Source: Hymenopus coronatus
Taxonomy: Eukaryota; Arthropoda; Insecta; Mantodea; Hymenopodidae
Direction of reading: 5' to 3'
NCBI GenBank assembly: GCA_030762935.1
Contig: CM060883.1
Coordinates: 52,350,001 to 52,414,000 of the forward strand
Length of the DNA stretch: 64,000 nt
Each line of letters begins with the position of its first letter. Position 1 is the first letter of the stretch. This document shows positions 26,624 to 33,215 of this stretch, piece by piece. The notes beneath the pieces were generated by a model. It made no database searches, was not told the origin of the DNA, and worked only from the letters and a program-made list of their open reading frames with translations. The translations under genes were made by a program, and so were the position numbers.

Positions 26624-29270
26624 CCATCCACCCAGGTTGTATGCATGCGTGTGCACATGCACACACACACACACACAGACATAATTCAAACATGCTTTTT
26701 TTGGATTGAGGAGACTCAGAGCATGTATTTCCTCTTGAAATCTTGGAATCAAGTTTTTGGGTGGAGTACAATACCTGCTGTATTCACTATGTACATTGTA
26801 CATACATACTAGAGAAAGTATTAAAAAAATTGCACTACTAGAAACAGTCAGCAGATAGCAAACGTAGACATGATACAAAATATAAACAAAATTGAGTGGA
26901 TGCAATTCATGTAAAACAAAATGCATACACAAACTTTCTAGAGTTAGTCAAGGACAGCAAATTGAAATAGAACAGATGTGAATACTGGTGTGTGCATGGC
27001 ACAAATAATGAATCAAAAAATTGTTAAATCAGTATACTATATCTTTATCCACTATAACTAAAATTATGGGGTAGACAAAAAGCATCAATTCTAAGGTGAT
27101 TTAAATTATAAAAAAGATTGACTTATATAATGTTGAAAATGGCAAAGAAATGTATATATGTTGAAATATGTATAGGATGCTTAATATTTTACATACTGGT
27201 TGTTAATTTTTATCTGTGATTTCCTGAGTTCCAATGGAACTAGAATATCATCATAGTTGACAAGTGAACTTACATTGAAGCCATAGTGCTCTCTACCATA
27301 AAGGATCATTTACAGAAGAGAAAGCAGTCACAACTACCCGGAAAGAACAGTTATGGTTTGTGAAAGAGAAAGAAAACTACAGTGTTCTGGGTGTATGTGT
27401 GCTGCTTATTATATAACCAGCCTTCCCATACCCCTCCCATTGTGATAATGACTAATATTCAAAGGCTGCTCTGTTCTCTGTAAGCAACTTGAGTATAACT
27501 GCAACATACCCTGTGACTGGTTGATCATTATTGCTCTTCCGTCACAACAAGAGGAATGTATAAATATGATTTATATCACTGCTTACATACTATACCTACT
27601 CCATAACATTAAGTATGAACACTTACTGCTACAGAGACAATATTCAAGTTATTTCATCAAGTTGTTTTAGCAGAATGTCATCACATTAAATAGGGTCTGC
27701 TGCTGTTAGAGCAGCAGTATTAAACCTATTCAACTCACTTTGTCAGCCTTGGTATTGCATTAAGCAGGATCTCCTGTTGTTAAAGGGGCAGTTCATAAAC
27801 TTGCTTCATCAGCAGTAGCATTAATGACACTTCTGCTTGGGAAATCATGGATAAAAATCTGATGTGTTCCATTCACATGACTTTCTCTACTTCTGTGTAA
27901 CAAATTATTTTAATAAGCTTATTCTTCTATTTATTTCAAGCTAATCAAGAAAAAATTAGCAGAAATAGTCTTATTACTTGCTTCCTTGTAAGTAGGAGTG
28001 AAATATGGGAGTATCATAGGTTAAAGTGAAGTCAAAAGCTGGTTACTAGGTGACTGAAGTTCCTTTATTTATATGGACATGAATTGACAAATTCCTGTGT
28101 AAGAAAAGTATAAGTTTTTCAAAGCTGAAACCAAAAACAAGGTATATCTCAAAAACGATCAACTCCTCGAAAAAAAATCATATAACATAAATTGTGTGTT
28201 TTAATGTGCTCTACATTTTTTATGTGGTAAGTTTTTGTCCATTTCTTATGGTTTAGCAGTTATGCAAAATTCCTCCAGAATAAAGTTGTCTTCAGAGGCT
28301 ATTCCCAGAAAATTCAAGATATACATATTATTTGTCAGGTAAATATCTTTAATATACAATATTTTAATCAAAGTCGTTAGAGCCATTTTTGAGAAAATCA
28401 AAATGTTCGAAAAAAGTTCCATGTAAAGGGTAGTTGGGGGTGGGGGGATTTTCTAGCAAATTATGTCGCATCCTTGGAAGATACCAAACTTAAATACCAG
28501 TTTGGTATTTAACGGTCTTTTCATTTTTGAGCTATGCTGTCCACAGACACACCAATATGAGTGTTCATAGACATAATGTAACACTTTCAACTCACAAATG
28601 CAAAGCAAAAATTGAACAATAAGCACAATGCTTTATATTCTCAAATAAAATAGACAATCAGTAAAAGAGTAAAACTAAAGCTGTTAAGTTTTACCTGTTA
28701 TAAATTGCTTTCTACTTCATAGAAAAGTACAAAAAGCAAAATGTAAATGCACTCAAAAATACAGTATGTTTGCACTTTTCATCTTCATGCATTCCCTGCT
28801 ATATTTTTCTGTAGCTATGTTCTTTATTACGTTTTATATAATCAGACAATCCATGTATAATGTATTTGTAGTGCAGAAATGCAATTCAATACATTTTAAT
28901 AGCTTATATGATAATGGGCATTAGTCAGTGAAATAAAGTGCAAAGATTAAAAGTAATTGCTCTCTTCTTTACGGGGAACTACAATGTCAGGCAGGCAAGT
29001 GAGAGGATTAAAAATCCATCTTATACTATAGAATTTGAAAAATAAATTACATTAACCCTTTCAAGCCCGATTTATTTTTACTATAGGATGCATATTTGGC
29101 TTAAAAAGTTGGTCTTACCTGGTCTCTTATGAGTAGTTCAGTAGTCTAAACTTCTAAAAACTGAATATCTCTGTTCAAGATTGCAATGTCACAGGTTAAC
29201 CTAGGATGGAATCCTTGTCACAATACTATGATGAAGGAAGGGAAAGGCCTAGGCCAAAAAAATGCCTATT

Positions 29271-29308
<38 letters not shown>

Positions 29309-31203
29309 TAAATATAAATAGGTGGTTTACATGGGCCTCGGTAGCATTGTAGCGAAGTAAAGTTCTGTATTTGTTAGATAAAAGGTATCTTTGAAGGGCT
29401 TTTATTTACACTTCTGCATATGTTAATAGCATAGATTTAAAGGAAATACCGAATTACACAATGAAGGTAGAGAATTATTGAATGTTAGCCTTTACCCATT
29501 TCGAACAACAAATGACACAATATGACACTATTGGGCTGGAAAGAGTTAGATTTTAAAATTATACATGATCTCCCATAAATGAATATGCCTATATTTAACC
29601 TAAGATACCATACCACCTTTTTGTTTATTTAACCACCAGTAGATAGAACCTGTAGCTCAGATCTCATTATTACATTAAGTGAAAAGGTTCTCTCTGTCTG
29701 TCTATCTTTTTCTCTCTTCCTCTTTGTGTTAGTCTGTCTCTCTCCCTCCTCTTTTAAACTCTTCTAACTCACTCTCACCCATTCTCATCATGGCAATCTC
29801 CTTCTGCCCCTGTAATGTATATATGTATGTATACTGTATATGTATTCCTTAATGTTCAAACTTATCAGAAATATCCAATGTTAATATAAAAACAATAGTT
29901 GCAACAAATCTTCACTTATCTTTTGGAATCCTTGGACTAGTTTTGCAATAAATCTATTGCATTATCAACATTAATTTCCTTTTGGTCTGGTTTTTGATGT
30001 TGTTTATTTACACTGTTATGGTCACTGCTACAAGGTGAATTGTGTACTAATGCTTTGTTAACTACTGGAATCAAAACAAATTTGGTGAGAGAGTCAATTG
30101 GAGGTATATCAAAATTCATTGCATGATATTTATACTTTAATATAAATATTTTCTCCCAAACCATTAAATCTATGGGTCCATTTAAGTGTTTTAATAATTT
30201 AACATCTGGATTTATTTCATGATTAAATTTCCAAAAATGTTCTGCTGCAGCTGATTTATCAATTTGTTTGTATTTAATATTCCTAAAGTGTTCTTTTACT
30301 CTGGTTTTCAAATGATGTTTAGTTCTTACCAAGATAAACAAGGTCACAATTTAAACAATTTAATTGATAAATGCCAGATTTTTTATTTTTTGAAATTTCA
30401 TCCTTTTTAGAAAAGTCTTAACAAATTTTTTATACTGTATTTATTTAGAGGAACCAATATTATGCCATGAAAATATTTGTGAATTTTTTATTTGCCCAAG
30501 GCTGATAAGTAAATGTTTTAAAAATGTAATTATCTTTTATTTTCTTAAGCGTAGAAATATCTTTAATAGCTTTTTGATATTTAAACTTCTCAATTTTTTT
30601 ATGTATAAAATCAGTATTAGAACCATTAATTAAAGCAGTGTTAATACTATGTTTATATTCTTTATAGAATTCATCTTTATTAAGGGGTAAATTAATTAAC
30701 CCATAAATTAAACTATTAAAAACAGCAAATTTATGTGAAAAAGGGTTAAAGCCATTATTTTTTATATAATTATCAGTGTGGGTTTGCTTTCTGTATATTC
30801 CAAAATTAAATTTATTGTCTTTTTTATTTATTAAATCCAGGAAGCCATCACTTTCAGTTTCTAATGTGAATTTTATAGCCTTATCTTGTAAATTTAAAAG
30901 TTTTAGGTACTTTTTTGGAAAAAAATCTCGACTGAATACCAAGTTTATATTTATCTTGTACCATTTTTATTAGTTATTCTGTGCTCACGTGCAGCAAAAC
31001 AATTCCTTATACTCCCAAGGAACCTCAAAGCGTATTTTTCAATTGAAATATCAGTATCAAAATTTTGGGTGGAATGCAATACTTTTTCTACTTACAATAC
31101 ATAAGCAGCAGGGAAAGTGATTAAGCCTATGGTTTTATTTTGAAATATACTTAATAAAGTGAAGCTGCATCATTAAAACAAATACATATAAAAAATACAC
31201 ACA

Positions 31204-31257
<54 letters not shown>

Positions 31258-31634
31258 AATTCCTCCACTATTACTAGCTTGTAGCTTTAATTTATATTTA
31301 TTAATGCCAGAAAGGTTAGCTGTATTTTATTATAACTGATTGTATAACATTGATATTTTACTAAAACTGACTATAACACTGATGTAAACACTTTTCACAG
31401 ACATTGCACGATATCCAAGGTGTGGTTCTTCAGTGTCCACCACTAGCAAAACTACAGCAGGATTTGGAGGAAACCAACTTTCAGTCTGCTTCATCATTAC
31501 CACTAATAGCAGCCGATCTCAATGCTAATGCACCTCAACTCTTAAATATTACTCATAATGGCAGTAATAATTCCAGTACCAGCAGAATTGATGCTGCACA
31601 CAATTCAGGGAATGCTATTAATGGCACAGCATAA
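11646..31634 (+). CDS. Coiled-coil protein gene, six 3'-terminal exons (introns included in span)
   Basis: The exons are 11646-11898, 14744-15134, 18474-18666, 20964-21128, 24968-25123 and 31401-31634 (stop included). Every intron is GT-AG and the phases (1, 2, 0, 0, 0) agree, giving 463 codons. The first exon begins in phase 0 with no start codon, so the N-terminus is upstream. Residues 1-84 are Ser-rich with an SPKRGASFVSAVISAIRNAA segment. Residues 85-215 are acidic and end in hydrophobic heptad-like sequence. Residues 215-385 are rich in E, Q, K, R and L and strongly predict a coiled coil. The last 50 or so are Asn/Ser-rich. A structural, scaffold-type cytoplasmic protein is a reasonable inference, but I do not recognise the family. 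Intron growth is clearly TE-driven. Confidence 0.88.
11899..12345. other. Intron start, no feature seen
   Basis: AT-rich intronic sequence without recognisable repeats, ending where the SINE dimer begins. Confidence 0.6.
12350..12830 (+). repeat. Tandem (dimeric) tRNA-derived SINE in intron
   Basis: There are two tRNA-like heads in the same orientation. The first is at about 12399-12475 (box A TGGTAGCTCAGTAG, box B TGGTTCAAATCC). The second is at about 12714-12790 (box A TGATAGCTCAGTGG, box B TGATTCAAACCT). The segment between them has the CTCCTGTCCTACACA and TTGGTTAACTATGAAGCC markers of the main SINE family. Each head is preceded by GAGGAATTTAATGCTGTGTT, so the unit boundary can be read directly. 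The second head is more decayed than the first. Confidence 0.85.
12830..13555. other. Intronic AT-rich DNA, no feature seen
   Basis: Nothing recognisable beyond short AT-rich tracts and a GTGTGTGTG run near 13065. Confidence 0.6.
13560..13772 (-). pseudogene. Transposase C-terminal fragment (mariner/Tc1-type DDE)
   Basis: The minus-strand frame reads KGYLKCRVFVMRPPNMEELK, then RIRKECRHIPTGVIEIV. This matches the conserved end of mariner/Tc1-like transposases (GYLK-x-x-VY, PP-x-x-x-EEL, I-x-x-EC-x-x-I). Only the C-terminus is present; the catalytic part is not found upstream. It lies antisense inside the first visible intron of the coiled-coil gene. Confidence 0.65.
13775..14743. other. Intron end, AT-rich, no feature seen
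   Basis: A/T runs and no recognisable element. It ends in TTCACATTGACAG, the acceptor of the next exon. Confidence 0.6.
14744..15134 (+). CDS. Coiled-coil gene, second visible exon
   Basis: Acceptor CAG lies at 14741-14743 and donor GT at 15135. The exon completes the codon split by the previous intron (G + GC, glycine) and ends two bases into an arginine codon. It encodes an acidic Glu/Ser-rich stretch and then DYSPAITLVDQIIDVDN and LVTKLLKVLRIIQLENDTC, the start of the helical region. It is the largest coding exon seen. Confidence 0.87.
15135..15770. other. Intronic DNA, no feature seen
   Basis: No recognisable repeat. An 82-codon antisense frame at 15572-15820 has no family motif and overlaps the start of the 0.9-kb repeat. 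Confidence 0.5.
15776..16660 (+). repeat. 0.9-kb CA-bearing interspersed repeat, copy 1
   Basis: The copy begins AAAATCTGATGTGTTCCATT and ends TAGAGAAAGT. Landmarks in order: ACTTTCTCTA near the start; a hairpin (TGCTAATCGAG...ATTAGCAG, about 15861-15883); ACGGTTTAGCA (about 16163); ATTCCCAGAAAATTCAA (about 16222); GGTAGTTTGGAGTGGGGAGA (about 16349); a (CA)n core at 16472-16512; GGACCTTTTTCTGAAAATAC; GGTGAAATCTCGGTATCAAA; then the end. The same order recurs at about 25880, 27854, 37449, 48394, 57150 and, inverted, at 62393 and 63990. No protein frame is conserved, so the element is non-autonomous. Confidence 0.85.
16671..16902. mobile_element. 208-bp foldback element with 12-bp target duplication
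   Basis: The 12-mer ACCTACAACATA occurs at 16671-16682 and again at 16891-16902. Between them are about 50 bp of unpaired sequence, then a 42-43-bp inverted repeat (left arm 16733-16774, right arm 16846-16888, nearly perfect). Inside the loop is a second hairpin, GAAGCC-CACAT-GGCTTC at about 16806-16822. The right arm almost abuts the duplication. The layout suggests insertion of a small non-autonomous element. The class is unknown; variable long duplications fit retroposition (Penelope-like or SINE-like) better than most DNA transposons. Confidence 0.7.
16905..17350. other. Intronic DNA with GT/GC-rich microsatellite
   Basis: No gene. A purine-pyrimidine alternating GT/GCGC tract lies at about 17270-17327. 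Two partial copies of a GTTCTAAAA-x-CTCCAAG segment lie at about 17000 and 17044. Confidence 0.55.
17370..18110 (-). mobile_element. Penelope-like element fragment (degenerate)
   Basis: On the minus strand, about 17925-17800 reads SYADEVFTTESGKQAEDAL and a LQFLDLKE block. This is the Y-x-D-D-x-F region and the PFLDL block of a Penelope RT, with the second aspartate replaced by glutamate. Next comes a FTRKDTNMDNHIK-like segment (about 17795-17750), the counterpart of the YRKPT-x-TD-x-YI motif. A pyrimidine (TTTC)n tract at about 17610-17645 interrupts it. Many stops. It is antisense within an intron of the coiled-coil gene. Confidence 0.6.
17610..17645. repeat. (TTTC)n microsatellite
   Basis: CTTT tetranucleotide units following a T-run. 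Confidence 0.9.
18474..18666 (+). CDS. Coiled-coil gene, third visible exon
   Basis: Acceptor CAG lies at 18471-18473 and donor GTAAGG from 18667. The first base completes the arginine codon begun in the previous exon, and the exon ends in phase 0. It encodes LAEQVRREQENRRETQDELR and on to LEEKKEELRQHKEKIE, a highly charged coiled-coil helix with heptad spacing of Leu/Ile. The Met at 18475 is internal, since the splice phase matches the previous exon. Confidence 0.9.
18667..19325. other. Intronic AT-rich DNA, no feature seen
   Basis: No recognisable repeat before the RNase H fragment. Confidence 0.6.
19330..19740 (+). mobile_element. LINE RNase H fragment
   Basis: The + strand at about 19405-19520 reads VTLVWVPGHAGIRGIEMADW then LAKREAG. 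This is the WVPGH-x-G-x-x-GNE-x-AD-x-LAK signature of the RNase H domain at the C-terminus of Jockey/I-type LINE ORF2. The following 200 bases keep weak similarity up to an MGL segment, but with stops. The RT part is absent. The glycine-asparagine of the GNE motif is altered, so the domain is dead. Confidence 0.7.
19860..20770 (-). mobile_element. LINE ORF2 C-terminal fragment
   Basis: On the minus strand, about 20356-20160 reads CRRHFKKLNILTLPCIYI then EIHSHNTRNKNKLYIHTHKT. These are two well-known C-terminal blocks of CR1/Jockey-like LINE polyproteins (LFKKL-x-ILTLP and the HSYNTR block). The rest, 5' to 20770 and 3' to about 19860, is degenerate. It lies antisense inside the intron before the fourth visible exon. 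Confidence 0.7.
20964..21128 (+). CDS. Coiled-coil gene, fourth visible exon
   Basis: Acceptor TTTCAG lies at 20958-20963 and donor GTAAAT from 21129. It is phase 0 on both sides, 55 codons, so it could be skipped without changing the frame. It encodes LTQELCNLSSMCKQMEEQL then EDEAEHILQQWQESGQYPSP and ends in RVITVQNE. This is coiled coil with a Pro-containing break near the end. Confidence 0.9.
21290..21500 (+). repeat. tRNA-derived SINE, main family
   Basis: GGGAATTTAATGCTGTATTG precedes the head. Box A (TGGTAGCTCAGTAG) is at about 21349 and box B-like TGGTTCAGATCC at about 21394. The CTTCTGTCCAACACACGCC body marker follows. The copy ends near 21495 without the TTGGTTAACTATGAAGCC segment, so it is a monomer with one head. 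Confidence 0.8.
21694..21980. repeat. Pair of 50-bp direct repeats 237 bp apart
   Basis: GTAGCTTTCTTCAAGATACA with matching flanks occurs at about 21694-21743 and again at about 21931-21980, differing at only a few positions. Each copy can also fold on itself, because its start (TGTATCTTGA) pairs with its end (TCAAGATACA). The 187 bp between the copies is not otherwise recognised. Confidence 0.8.
22030..23390. other. Intronic AT-rich DNA, no feature seen
   Basis: Long A/T runs (for example around 22810-22850) and no motif. Short antisense frames at 22963-23278 show no family signature. Confidence 0.55.
23395..24150 (-). mobile_element. Penelope-like element, 3' part with intact GIY and YIG motifs
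   Basis: On the minus strand, GGA ATC TAC at 23718-23710 encodes GIY, and TAC ATA GGA at 23679-23671 encodes YIG, within GIYKIESEDCEKIYIGQTR. That is the core of the GIY-YIG endonuclease fused to the RT in canonical Penelope elements. A KEH-like segment and a FWKFNH block (near 23600) follow in shifted frames. Upstream (24130-23850), FGIDRKDTGF and NHKHAIINSLV match the end of the RT domain. Stops and frameshifts elsewhere make it inactive. Confidence 0.75.
24150..24967. other. Intron end, no feature seen
   Basis: No recognised element. It ends in CTGTTTTAG, the acceptor of the fifth visible exon. Confidence 0.55.
24968..25123 (+). CDS. Coiled-coil gene, fifth visible exon
   Basis: Acceptor TTTTAG lies at 24962-24967 and donor GTATGT from 25124. 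It is phase 0 on both sides, 52 codons. It encodes VPVLKERLTEKERQLSEMGQ and on to NWHQAATEVRRQYEAIDSAL, the second half of the coiled coil. The conserved-looking QNWHQAA segment would be a good probe for family searches. Confidence 0.9.
25740..25870 (+). mobile_element. Possible LINE RT remnant (catalytic box region)
   Basis: The + strand has GPHLLTAIIYQQLI, resembling the PLLW-x-x-x-x-N-x-LL block. After a stop and frame change comes IAIGYVDVAMFVVIDKKTEV, where the family would have GYADD. Both catalytic aspartates are altered. It is short and tentative. It ends where copy 2 of the 0.9-kb repeat begins. Confidence 0.4.
25880..26820 (+). repeat. 0.9-kb interspersed repeat, copy 2
   Basis: It starts AAATCTGATGTGTTCCATTC and ends ACTAGAGAAAGTA at 26820. 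The order of landmarks is as in copy 1. The core holds a C-run (26573-26585) followed by (CA)n to about 26620 and a second CA tract at about 26660-26678. The first third is more decayed than in copy 1, and the inner hairpin is only partly kept. Confidence 0.85.
27854..28560 (+). repeat. 0.9-kb interspersed repeat, copy 3 (5' part)
   Basis: It starts AAAATCTGATGTGTTCCATT and keeps the hairpin (GCTAATCAAG...ATTAGC), TTATGGTTTAGCAG, ATTCCCAGAAAATTCAAG and GGTAGTTGGGGGTGGGGGGA landmarks. It breaks off at about 28560, right where the CA core should be. A matching tail appears at 30965-31115. Confidence 0.85.
29115..29270 (+). repeat. Possible decayed tRNA-derived SINE and TA tract
   Basis: A box A-like GAGTAGTTCAGTAGTCTAA at about 29130 and a box B-like GGATGGAATCC at about 29203 have tRNA-like spacing when the intervening insert is counted. 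They are followed by a non-coding tail and a (TA)n tract at 29272-29301. The head is unlike the main SINE family. Tentative. Confidence 0.35.
29272..29301. repeat. (TA)n microsatellite
   Basis: Alternating TA, followed by AAATAT units. Confidence 0.9.
29937..30945 (-). mobile_element. Penelope-like element, RT C-terminus and GIY-YIG endonuclease
   Basis: The minus-strand frame 30942-30460 (160 codons) contains DGFLDLINKKDNKFNFGIYR and KQTHTDNYIK, the C-terminal RT block. The endonuclease follows: GIY at 30375-30367 and YLG at 30336-30328 (YIG in the family). After a one-base frame change comes the 136-codon frame from 30347 to 29937 with RTKHHLKTRVKEHF and SAAAEHFWKFNHEI, the rest of the GIY-YIG fold. 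The N-terminal RT, including the catalytic aspartates, is not seen. Frames are longer than in the other three Penelope fragments here, so this copy may be younger. Confidence 0.85.
30965..31115 (+). repeat. 0.9-kb repeat, tail fragment
   Basis: CAAGGAACCTCAAAGCGTAT, TTGAAATATCAGTATCAAAA and TTGGGTGGAATGCAATACTT correspond to the last 110 bp of the repeat, ending in CAGGGAAAGTGA. It could be the tail of copy 3, displaced by about 2.4 kb of insertions including the Penelope element. Confidence 0.7.
31198..31253. repeat. (CA)n microsatellite with CG-rich start
   Basis: ACACACGTGCGCGCGCGC leads into about 20 CA units. It lies 150 bp before the last exon acceptor. Confidence 0.95.
31401..31634 (+). 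CDS. Coiled-coil gene, last coding exon with stop
   Basis: Acceptor TTTTCACAG ends at 31400. Reading is in phase 0 and stops at TAA 31632-31634. It encodes TLHDIQGVVLQCPPLAKLQQ, the end of the helical region, and then a low-complexity tail rich in Asn, Ser, Thr and Ala (for example ITHNGSNNSSTSR). The tail is likely disordered. Confidence 0.9.
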   Translation, partial: TLHDIQGVVLQCPPLAKLQQDLEETNFQSASSLPLIAADLNANAPQLLNITHNGSNNSSTSRIDAAHNSGNAINGTA

Positions 31635-33215
31635 TCTATGTTCTGTTATGACTGAAAGGACAATTACTTAGGTTAAGTCAAAACAATGAAGTGATTTAAA
31701 CAGTAATAGAACAATTTACCTCCTATTTTAATACATCTTTGATTAGAATATCATAAGTGACTTAAGTGAATACTGAATACTGATAACTTAGTGCAATAAG
31801 ATGTAAAGGACAAAGTAAAAAGAAAAGCAGTTACCCTAGTGTAGGTGATATTTTACAATGAAAAGCAACATTAGACACTACATTTAATCTGTCATGAATT
31901 TCTATCACTGCCATAGCTCCTAAATTTCTCATTGCAAACGGTTAATCCACGGTTGAAAACTACTTTAAGCAAACACAATGCTACAAAAGGCCATATAGTT
32001 TCTGGTACTACATTAGCAGATTATTCTTTACATATATAGAATGAAAAACCGACTGAAATTGAAGTAGGTAATATCTTTTATTCAATATATTATCACTTTT
32101 CCAACTGAAGAAAATCCATACTATCTTCTCATTAAGAAACTTTAAATTGCTCATAGTTAGGTTATTCCTAACATGTATTCTATGGTAGCAAAATGTGAAA
32201 CACCAGGTCATTGGGTGAAGTGAACAAAATACATTTGTGTTAACTTTACATGAAAAGTACAGGTAATTACTTTTAAGTAATTAAAACAAATAAATACTTG
32301 TAAGCAAGTAAGGAAAACAATTTTGAGATAATACTTTAAAACTCTGTTGAATAAAACTTGAGTAACACCTTGCAGCATAAGTGAACTTTTGCTCATATTT
32401 AAGATAGTTGTGAGGCAACTACATTGGGTGTGTGCACATGTTTCTTTTACATTTCATTTATAATGACACTTCATGTGCATATGTAGGAGATAAAGTGCTA
32501 TTGGTAAAGGAGAAATCTAAGCTCTAAAAGATCTGAAGCACTTCATGGCAGTCAATGAGAGCTTCTGGAACCTTAGTAAAACCATGAACTTTCTGGCATT
32601 TCACAATTGCTAAAAATTCCTTTTGCCATTTAACTATGTTGATGAATTTGTTTCCACCACTAATATACCAGTTTTTGTTTCTCAGTGATGTTACATTTTT
32701 CCAGTATCTTTGGTGATACTTTACTATGAGCTTTCTTTTTGTTGCTATATGTTGGTACATTTGCTTTTTTTTTTATTATGTTAACCAATGCAGTTCTGAT
32801 TCTAAAGAAAATTCTATGGTTCAGTCACTTCTTCATTGCTCAACATACTTCTACTGTACAGTGTATGTTGAACTAATAATAAGAAAGCCTGCATGATGTT
32901 AATTTAATAGTGTAAATGTGATATAGATCAATCTATTACTTATTATGGCAACTGATCCTCACTAGAAATATTGAATTTTTAGCGCAGTTGTAAATATCTA
33001 CAAAAACAGTGGTCTAATATTAAAATCACATGACAACTGAATAAAACCAGTACAAGCAAATATGCTAAAGTAATTTGAAAAACTGTCAAATATTCTCATT
33101 TTTGTAATCACTTAAACTATGTACAGAGCATTACTCAACAATTAAGTTCTTGTAAACTTTATTGTTTTTATTCACTTCACCCATTGTAAACAGTCAAGTA
33201 ATAAAATATGTAACA
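31635..33215 (+). other. Probable 3' UTR of the coiled-coil gene
   Basis: About 1.6 kb without recognisable TEs follows the stop codon, in contrast to the introns. An AATAAA lies at 33200-33205 and is a candidate polyadenylation signal, but AT-rich DNA gives such hexamers often. The transcript end cannot be fixed from sequence alone. Confidence 0.4.

Larger units (their letters stand above)
25124..31400. other. Last intron, about 6.3 kb, filled by repeats
   Basis: It contains a LINE remnant, two copies of the 0.9-kb repeat, a possible SINE, a TA tract, a Penelope element and a long CA microsatellite, listed separately. The segment 26830-27850 and the segment 28570-29110 hold nothing I recognise. 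It ends in CTTTTCACAG at 31400. Confidence 0.7.

Noticed and set aside
26523..26932. Cys/Val and His/Thr-rich frames
   Set aside because: They are translations of the CA microsatellite inside copy 2 of the 0.9-kb repeat.
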